Shown piece after piece: positions 31,860 through 36,416 of a stretch of DNA of 36,416 nt. Under the pieces are notes generated by a model. It searched no databases. It was not told the DNA's origin and saw only the letters and a list, made by a program, of their open reading frames with translations. A program made the position numbers and the translations under genes. The DNA comes from an uncultured Bacteroidaceae bacterium (GTDB taxonomy: Bacteria; Bacteroidota; Bacteroidia; Bacteroidales; Bacteroidaceae), in the NCBI GenBank assembly GCA_905235305.1, contig CAJOLC010000023.1:1-36416 (forward strand). The letters are read 5' to 3'. Each line of letters begins with the position of its first letter. Position 1 is the first letter of the stretch.

Positions 31860-32513
31860 ATGATGTCCATACTGACGAGCCGCGAACTCTTCCTCATCGT
31901 ACTTGCCACAGCCATCTACATCGTTCTCTTCATCGTCGCGGTGCAGAACAGCCGCCGCAAGATACTGTCGCTGCAGGAAAGGCTGGACAAGGCACGCACC
32001 ATGCAGGAACAGTACGACATCAAACTCGGCGAGGAGAAGATAGCAGAGCTGGAGCGTCTCATCAAGAAACTGGGCGACGAGAACTCGATGCTCAGGCTGG
32101 AGCTGGAGGAGAAGAAGGCTACCCTGGACTACAACAACAAGGTGGCCATCATCGAGAACGCCAAGCGGCAGCAGGCCGAGACCGTCATTTTCTCGTCCGA
32201 CGTATATCAGAGACTCCGCCAATGCCTCGATACAGGCAACCGCCTGAAGCATCAAGACTGGGCAGACCTCACGGAGTTGGTGGACAGCATCTATACAGGC
32301 CTCACGGAGAAGCTCTACAGTCTCTACCCCATGAGCGAACAGGAGCTGCACGTCTGCTTGCTGACGAAGATACACATGCAGCCTAAAGACATCGCCACCC
32401 TGACTGCCCACTCGAAGGAAAGCGTCGCGACGACTCGCAGCCGCCTCCACGCTAAAGTGTTCGGGAAAAAGGGTTCATCGAAGGACTGGGACGACTTCAT
32501 CCTCTCGCTGTGA
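31860..32513 (+). CDS. Membrane-anchored coiled-coil protein with a C-terminal HTH
   Basis: The 217-residue protein has one membrane helix (residues about 10-28), a long coiled coil (about 33-108) and a LuxR-like helix-turn-helix (about 158-203: MSEQELHVCLLTKIHMQPKD, IATLTAHSKESVATTRSRLH). It equals the C-terminal half of the Bacteroidales TPR-type regulators, without the N-terminal repeats. The HTH matches the remnant at 1608-1727. Being membrane-bound with a cytoplasmic HTH, it may be a transcription regulator, but its target is unknown. The ATG at 31860 (or 31863) begins the membrane segment. Confidence 0.75.
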   Translation: MMSILTSRELFLIVLATAIYIVLFIVAVQNSRRKILSLQERLDKARTMQEQYDIKLGEEKIAELERLIKKLGDENSMLRLELEEKKATLDYNNKVAIIENAKRQQAETVIFSSDVYQRLRQCLDTGNRLKHQDWADLTELVDSIYTGLTEKLYSLYPMSEQELHVCLLTKIHMQPKDIATLTAHSKESVATTRSRLHAKVFGKKGSSKDWDDFILSL

Positions 32514-32528
32514 AAAGCCCCCTCCCCG

Positions 32529-32545
32529 CTCCCCCTTTGGGGGAG
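32529..32545. terminator. Short CTCCCCC hairpin after the HTH gene
   Basis: CTCCCCC (32529-32535) and GGGGGAG (32539-32545) make a 7-bp stem with a TTT loop, 16 bases after the stop. No U-tract follows, so it is a weak candidate. Confidence 0.35.
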
Positions 32546-32606
32546 TGCCTCTGAGCCGCTAATTATGAGGCCGCAGATAAAACAGTAAATTGTTACATTA
32601 TAAATA

Positions 32607-32708
32607 AATTGTAAATCGTAAATCGTCAAATCGTAAATGAATTGTAAATAGTAAATCGTCAAATCGTAAATAAATTGTAAATAGTAAATCGTCAAATTGT
32701 AAATAAAT
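32607..32708 (+). repeat. 33-bp tandem array made of 11-mers, directly before nfeD
   Basis: AATTGTAAAT starts at 32607, 32640 and 32673, 33 bases apart. Each unit is three related 11-mers: AATTGTAAATA, GTAAATCGTCA and AATCGTAAATA. The array runs into the ATG at 32709, so it forms the leader and any ribosome-binding region of nfeD. Related sequence lies at 26042-26168. Confidence 0.8.
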
Positions 32709-33155
32709 ATGGTTGAGTATTTTTCGCAATTCCTATGGCAGCTTTGGGCCATACTGGCTGTTGTCTGCCTCATCCTCGAACTGACGGCCGGCGACTTCTT
32801 CATCATCTGCTTCTCCGTAGGAGCAGCCTTCGCCTGCCTCACCGACGTACTTGGCGGCAGCATAGCCCTGCAAGTGGCGGTCTTCGCAGTCAGCACCCTG
32901 GCCAGCATCTTCTTTGTGCGCCCGTTCGCCGTCCGCTTTCTCCATAAGGGAGAAAACCACCGCGTGAGCAATGCCGACGCACTCCTGGGACGACAGGGAC
33001 GTGTCGTGGAGACCGTCAAGGCCAATGGCTTCGGTCGTGTACAAATAGACGGCGACTTCTGGAAGGCTGTCACAGATGAGCCTGAAGACATCCCCGAAGG
33101 CTCGAACGTCTGCGTGGTCTCCCGTGAAAGCACTATTATAAAAGTCAGGAGATGA
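32709..33155 (+). CDS. NfeD-family membrane protein
   Basis: The 148-residue protein has about three membrane helices (residues about 8-75) and a C-terminal OB-fold (about 88-148: GRQGRVVETVKANGFGRVQI to VVSRESTIIKVR). NfeD proteins pair with SPFH/stomatin proteins in membrane microdomains. The frameshifted SPFH gene follows 58 bases on, as expected for the pair. This is the short NfeD type without the ClpP-like protease domain. Confidence 0.85.
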   Translation: MVEYFSQFLWQLWAILAVVCLILELTAGDFFIICFSVGAAFACLTDVLGGSIALQVAVFAVSTLASIFFVRPFAVRFLHKGENHRVSNADALLGRQGRVVETVKANGFGRVQIDGDFWKAVTDEPEDIPEGSNVCVVSRESTIIKVRR

Positions 33156-33213
33156 CAGAGCCCCAACCGATAACATATATTATTCAACATTACAACCACT
33201 AAACTTTAAGCTT

Positions 33214-34154
33214 ATGACCTACATTCTGATTGCCATCATCGTGTGCATCGTCATCTTTGCCAAAATGGCACTGGTGATCATCCCTCAGTCGGAAACGAAA
33301 ATCGTGGAACGCCTGGGCCGCTACTACGCCACGCTTCAGCCTGGCATCAACATCATTATCCCATTCATCGACCGCGCCAAGAGCATCGTAGTCCTCAATC
33401 ATGGTCGGTACCAATACTCTACGACCTCCGCGAACAGGTCTATGACTTCCCCAAACAGAATGTCATCACGAAGGACAACGTTCAGACGGAAATCAATGCC
33501 TTGCTCTACTTCCAAATCGTCGACCCTTTCAAGGCGACGTACGAAATCAATAACCTGCCTAACGCCATAGAGAAGCTGACGCAGACCACTCTGCGTAACA
33601 TCATCGGCGAACTTGAGTTGGACGAGACCCTTACCAGTCGCGACACCATCAATAAGAAGCTTTCGGCTGTGCTCGACGATGCAACGGACAAATGGGGCGT
33701 GAAGGTGAACCGCGTTGAGCTGCAGGACATCACGCCGCCCGACAGCGTTCTCACCGCCATGGAGAAGCAGATGCAGGCAGAACGCAATAAGCGTGCCCAG
33801 ATTCTTACTTCCGAAGGACAGAAGGCCGCCGAGATTCTTGCCTCGGAAGGCGAGCGTACTGCCATCATCAACAAGGCCGAAGCTGCCAAGCAGGAAGCCA
33901 TCCTCCAGGCAGAAGGCGAGGCTCAAGCACGCATCCGGGTGGCTGAAGCCGAGGCAAAAGCCATCGAACTTATCACGGAAGCCGTAGGCAAGTCGAGCAA
34001 TCCTGCTAACTATCTGCTCGCTCAGAAGTATATCCAGATGATGCAAGAGCTGGCTGGAGGCGACAAGACCAAGACCGTGTTCCTGCCCTTCGAAGCCACC
34101 AACGTGCTCGGCTCACTGGGCGGCATCAAGGAGCTCTTCAAGACTGCCGAGTAA
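33214..34154 (+). pseudogene. SPFH/stomatin-like protein (QmcA type), frameshifted
   Basis: The first frame has a membrane anchor (MTYILIAIIVCIVIFAKMAL) and ETKIVERLGRYYATLQPGIN, IIIPFIDRAKSIVVLNHGRY. The second frame resumes at about 33417 with YDLREQVYDFPKQNVITKDN and continues through the SPFH domain, the repeated AEG coiled coil and ...LGGIKELFKTAE. One missing base near 33416-33421 explains the break; restoring it gives 313 residues. Intact family members form ring-like membrane scaffolds with NfeD. The change may be real or a sequence error. A downstream start could still make the SPFH part without the anchor. Confidence 0.82.
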
Positions 34155-34173
34155 CCCCCCCTTATTCCCTTCT

Positions 34174-34264
34174 ACCACGAATTACACGAACCCGCACGAA
34201 TCTATTTCCCAGCCTGCTGTTATCTGGGAAAGATTAATTTGTGCGGGTTCGTGTAATTCGTGGT
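34174..34264. terminator. 24-bp perfect inverted repeat between convergent genes
   Basis: The left arm (34174-34197, starting ACCACGAATTACACGAA) and the right arm (34241-34264) are perfectly complementary over 24 bases. The stem extends partly inward to CCCAG/CTGGG. It lies between the SPFH gene and bcp, which converge, so a two-way terminator is likely. The ACGAATTACACGAA wording is typical of Bacteroidetes intergenic repeats. Confidence 0.65.
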
Positions 34265-34270
34265 TGGAAG

Positions 34271-34723
34271 TCACACGCCCAATATCTGTTCGGCGTGCTC
34301 CTTTGTCTTAATCTGTTTGCCGGACAGGATTTGCTCGATGATGCCGTTCTCGTCGATGATGAACGTCGTGCGGACGGTGCCCATCACCTTCTTTCCGTAC
34401 ATCGTCTTCTCGCCCCACGCGCCCATGGCCTCAAGTAGAGTTTTATCGACATCGGCAATGAGTGGGAAGGGCAGGCTGTGTTTCTCCTTGAACTTTTGAT
34501 GCGAAGCGGCGGAGTCCTTGCTCACGCCGACCACCTCATAGCCAGCCCCTTGCAGTTCGCTGTACCTGTCACGCAGGCTGCAAGCCTCAGCCGTACAGCC
34601 GCTCGTATTGTCCTTCGGGTAGAAATACAGCACAAGTTTCCTGCCCTTGTAGTCGCTCAGACGGATGTCCCGTCCCTGTTCGTCTTTGCCCAAAACCTCG
34701 GGCGCACGGTCTCCAATCTTCAT
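34271..34723 (-). CDS. bcp: Thioredoxin-dependent thiol peroxidase (Bcp/PrxQ)
   Basis: The 150-residue peroxiredoxin reduces hydroperoxides in the cytoplasm. The peroxidatic cysteine is C43 and the resolving one C48 (TSGCTAEACSLRD), the PrxQ five-residue spacing. The fold blocks LVLYFYPKDNTSG, VVGVSKDSAASHQKF and VRTTFIIDENG are intact. The start at MKIGDRAPEV is the family N-terminus. A longer in-frame start at 34804 is rejected. Gap to murQ is 125 bases and no clear -7 box is seen there. Confidence 0.93.
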   Translation of the reverse strand: MKIGDRAPEVLGKDEQGRDIRLSDYKGRKLVLYFYPKDNTSGCTAEACSLRDRYSELQGAGYEVVGVSKDSAASHQKFKEKHSLPFPLIADVDKTLLEAMGAWGEKTMYGKKVMGTVRTTFIIDENGIIEQILSGKQIKTKEHAEQILGV

Positions 34724-34848
34724 AGTTTCAGAGTTAAGATTAACGTTTATGGAGTAATAAAATTGAGTTAAATGGAACGTTGCATCTCTTTGTGCGCCCT
34801 TCATGTTTAGCCCGATTCTATAACTTCCGTTGTCTACTTGCCTGTTTC

Positions 34849-35679
34849 CTATTTTTTCTGTTTCCTCAATCGCTCAATGGCTTTATCGACACTGCCGGCT
34901 TCGAGGAGGCGTTTCTGCGCTTCGTCGTAGCTGAGGCCAAGCGAATCCTGAATCATCCTGATGCCCCTGTCCACAAGTTTGGCATTGGTGAGTTGCATCT
35001 TGACCATGCGGTTGCCCTCTACCCTGCCCAGGCGAATCATCAGTGACGTCGAGATCATGTTCAGCACCATTTTCTGCGCGGTGCCGCTCTTCATGCGGCT
35101 GGAGCCTGTGACGAACTCGGGGCCGACTATCGTTTCTATGGGGAAGTCGCAGGCAGCCGCAAGCGGTGTGTCGGGATTGCTCGTGATGCAGCCCGTCAGC
35201 AAGCCTTGCTGCCTGGCCTGGCGCACGGCACCAAGGACGTAAGGCGTCGTACCAGAAGCCGAGATGCCGAGCACGGTGTCGTCCCTCGTCGGCCCCAATG
35301 TCAGCAAGTCCTGCCAGCCCTTTTCCTCGAAGTCCTCAGCCTTTTCGACTGCCGAACGCAAGGCCGTGTCGCCACCGGCAATGACGCCAATCACCATGTC
35401 GGCAGGCACGCCGAACGTGGGAGGCAATTCGCTGGCATCGAGCACACCGAGGCGTCCGCTCGTGCCTGCACCGACGTAGAAGAGCCTGCCGCCGCGTTTC
35501 AACCGTGGCTCGATAGCCTCGACGAGCGCCTCAACCTGAGGTAGTGCCTTCGCCACAGCCTCAGCCACCAGCGCATCCTCCGCGCTGATGCAGCGTAGCA
35601 ACTCCCCTACCGACATCCTTTCCAAGCTGTCGTACCTCGACGGCTGCTCCGTAATCGGCCTGCTGCCGCTTAAACCCAT
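34849..35679 (-). CDS. murQ: N-acetylmuramic acid 6-phosphate etherase
   Basis: MurQ removes lactate from MurNAc-6-phosphate to give GlcNAc-6-phosphate in cell-wall recycling. The 276-residue SIS-domain protein has FYVGAGTSGRLGVLDASE with catalytic E84, and E115 in VEKAEDFEEK. It also has VLGISASGTTPYVLGA and TGSSRMKSGTAQKMVLNM. The start at 35679 (MGLSGSRPITEQPSRYDSLE) is chosen because the -7 box lies at 35698-35705. ATG 35691 would be almost leaderless, and one at 35718 precedes the promoter. Confidence 0.93.
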   Translation of the reverse strand: MGLSGSRPITEQPSRYDSLERMSVGELLRCISAEDALVAEAVAKALPQVEALVEAIEPRLKRGGRLFYVGAGTSGRLGVLDASELPPTFGVPADMVIGVIAGGDTALRSAVEKAEDFEEKGWQDLLTLGPTRDDTVLGISASGTTPYVLGAVRQARQQGLLTGCITSNPDTPLAAACDFPIETIVGPEFVTGSSRMKSGTAQKMVLNMISTSLMIRLGRVEGNRMVKMQLTNAKLVDRGIRMIQDSLGLSYDEAQKRLLEAGSVDKAIERLRKQKK

Positions 35680-35697
35680 TCCGGCCCTCATTTGCTG

Positions 35698-35705
35698 CAA
35701 AGATA
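35698..35705 (-). promoter_or_regulatory. -7 box of murQ
   Basis: TATCTTTG followed by GCAGC on the minus strand lies 19 bases before the chosen ATG and sets the start. Confidence 0.5.
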
Positions 35706-35721
35706 CTAAGATATACATTAG

Positions 35722-35747
35722 AGGCGGCAGATGAGACTCTGCCGCCT
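35722..35747. terminator. Hairpin AGGCGGCAGA/TCTGCCGCCT
   Basis: A perfect 10-bp stem with a 6-base loop lies between murQ and the small lipoprotein gene. On the plus strand it is followed by TTTATTATT. The genes on both sides are leftward, so its polarity fits no plus-strand gene in view. It may end the lipoprotein transcript despite lacking a U-tract on that strand. Confidence 0.45.
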
Positions 35748-35763
35748 TTTATTATTGCAAAGG

Positions 35764-35860
35764 GAGGGGGCAAGAGAACCAGCCGAGGCAGTTTGTGTTA
35801 TCTTGCCCCTCACTCCTTGCTCCTTGCCCCCTGCTCCTTGCCCTGATTATCGAAAGGATC
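35764..35860. repeat. Long hairpin repeat, GAGCAAGGGGC family, copy 2
   Basis: GGGGGCAAGAGAACC and TTATCTTGCCCC are inverted around GAGGCAGTTTGTG, the inverse of the loop at 29660-29746. A C-rich tail CACTCCTTGCTCCTTGCCCC matches the arm of copy 1. So it is the same element in opposite orientation. Confidence 0.6.
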
Positions 35861-35904
35861 ATCAGGGGCAAGGCGGAAATGACAAAAGGGCAAATGTAAG
35901 TGCA

Positions 35905-36285
35905 TTATTGTCTTGTGAACGTAGTGGTGTCGTCGTCATCCGGGAAGTACTTCAGCTTAAGCTTCGTCCCAGTCAAGGCCTTCACTTCAACGTCGCGGAT
36001 AGTAAAGCCTGGCACCTTCAGGATACCTGTCTTGCGATTGAAAGTGTAGGTAGAGTTCATTGTTACTGGATAGTCATCGTTATCATACTCTATATAGGTA
36101 ACATCACCTTGAGTATCTGTGCCTACGAAAGTCAGGACATCAGCTTCGCCCACCCCATCTTGATGAACCCATACACCAACGATAGTTGCATTATCTTCGA
36201 TGTCATCGCCGCTGCACGAAGAAAAACTAACACCCAGCATTGTCACCATAGTGAAGGCCAGCAGGCTCCAAAAATACTTTTTCAT
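35905..36285 (-). CDS. Small lipoprotein with lipocalin-like domain
   Basis: The 126-residue protein has a lipoprotein signal, MKKYFWSLLAFTMVTMLGVS, and a lipobox ending at the cysteine of FSSC (residue about 24). An acidic linker (SGDDIED) follows, then a small beta-rich domain (IVGVWVHQDGVGEADVLTFV, YTFNRKTGILKVPGFTIRDV). This form is typical of lipocalin-like surface or periplasmic lipoproteins of Bacteroidetes with unknown ligand. It stands alone; no -7 box is clear upstream. Confidence 0.7.
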   Translation of the reverse strand: MKKYFWSLLAFTMVTMLGVSFSSCSGDDIEDNATIVGVWVHQDGVGEADVLTFVGTDTQGDVTYIEYDNDDYPVTMNSTYTFNRKTGILKVPGFTIRDVEVKALTGTKLKLKYFPDDDDTTTFTRQ

Positions 36286-36319
36286 CTCTTTACTTTAATT
36301 TAATTAATAATGTCTATTC

Positions 36320-36416
36320 ATTAGTGTCCCGTTAAAATTGGGACGAGTTAAATATTAATCAAATAGCCCCGGAATAGGGGGACTTAATTGCTCTTTGACA
36401 TCATTGGAATAAGTCC
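36320..36416. other. Possible end of a mobile element at the window edge
   Basis: TTAGTGTCCCGTTAAAATTGGGACGAG contains the inverted repeat GTCCC/GGGAC around an AT-rich centre. AT-rich DNA follows to the edge, unlike the GC-richer genes. This resembles terminal regions of Bacteroidetes insertion sequences, but no transposase is visible. No gene is seen in 36286-36416. Confidence 0.3.

Overview
The window looks like chromosome from a Bacteroidales bacterium, most likely Prevotellaceae. Three things point there. Many intergenic regions carry the Bacteroidetes promoter -7 box TAnnTTTG, and several have a TTG 19-20 bases upstream. Starts lack obvious Shine-Dalgarno sequences. The run DUF4271-hemD-rnpA-yidD-tatD, the LTA-synthase-like and Stealth enzymes and the C-terminal IFDLQGRK...GIYI tail also fit. 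I see no rRNA, tRNA, CRISPR array or complete insertion sequence.

Layout. Positions 1-3608 hold a secreted protein of unknown function, a deleted remnant of a regulator-like lipoprotein, a GH16 glucanase and a VanX-like dipeptidase. Positions 3635-6901 (minus strand) hold recJ and a succinate/acetyl-CoA CoA-transferase. Positions 6993-11701 (minus) form a tight seven-gene run: metK, a LOG-family hydrolase, a DUF4271 membrane protein, hemD, rnpA, yidD and a TatD-like hydrolase, preceded by a roughly 145-nt leader that may be structured. Positions 11957-15122 (plus) hold a U32 peptidase-family protein, a small sigma factor and an LpxL-like acyltransferase.

Positions 15127-27975 (minus) start at argS and RNase H and run into a surface-glycan locus: an LTA-synthase-like phosphotransferase, an MsbA-like ABC exporter, a GT4-like enzyme, a frameshifted GT2, two Stealth phosphotransferases, a second GT2 and an EptA-like phosphoethanolamine transferase. 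The locus combines glycosyl transfer, export and four enzymes from families that make phosphodiester links. Together with the converging lipid A acyltransferase, it suggests a phosphate-rich lipooligosaccharide or capsule-like product.

Positions 28531-36285 hold a CapA-like protein, two secreted proteins of unknown function, a membrane coiled-coil HTH protein, NfeD plus a frameshifted SPFH protein, bcp, murQ and a small lipoprotein.

The most unusual signal is not a gene. At least six short arrays of unrelated sequence share an exact 22-bp period and usually a palindromic core (about 1852, 13239, 20679, 23745, 28261 and 30553, with a possible seventh at 7603). A further 33-bp array is built of 11-mers (32607). 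Two more dispersed hairpin families occupy other intergenic gaps. Three genes appear broken: one by a large internal deletion and two by small frameshifts. From raw sequence alone I cannot separate real mutation from sequencing error in the frameshifts.
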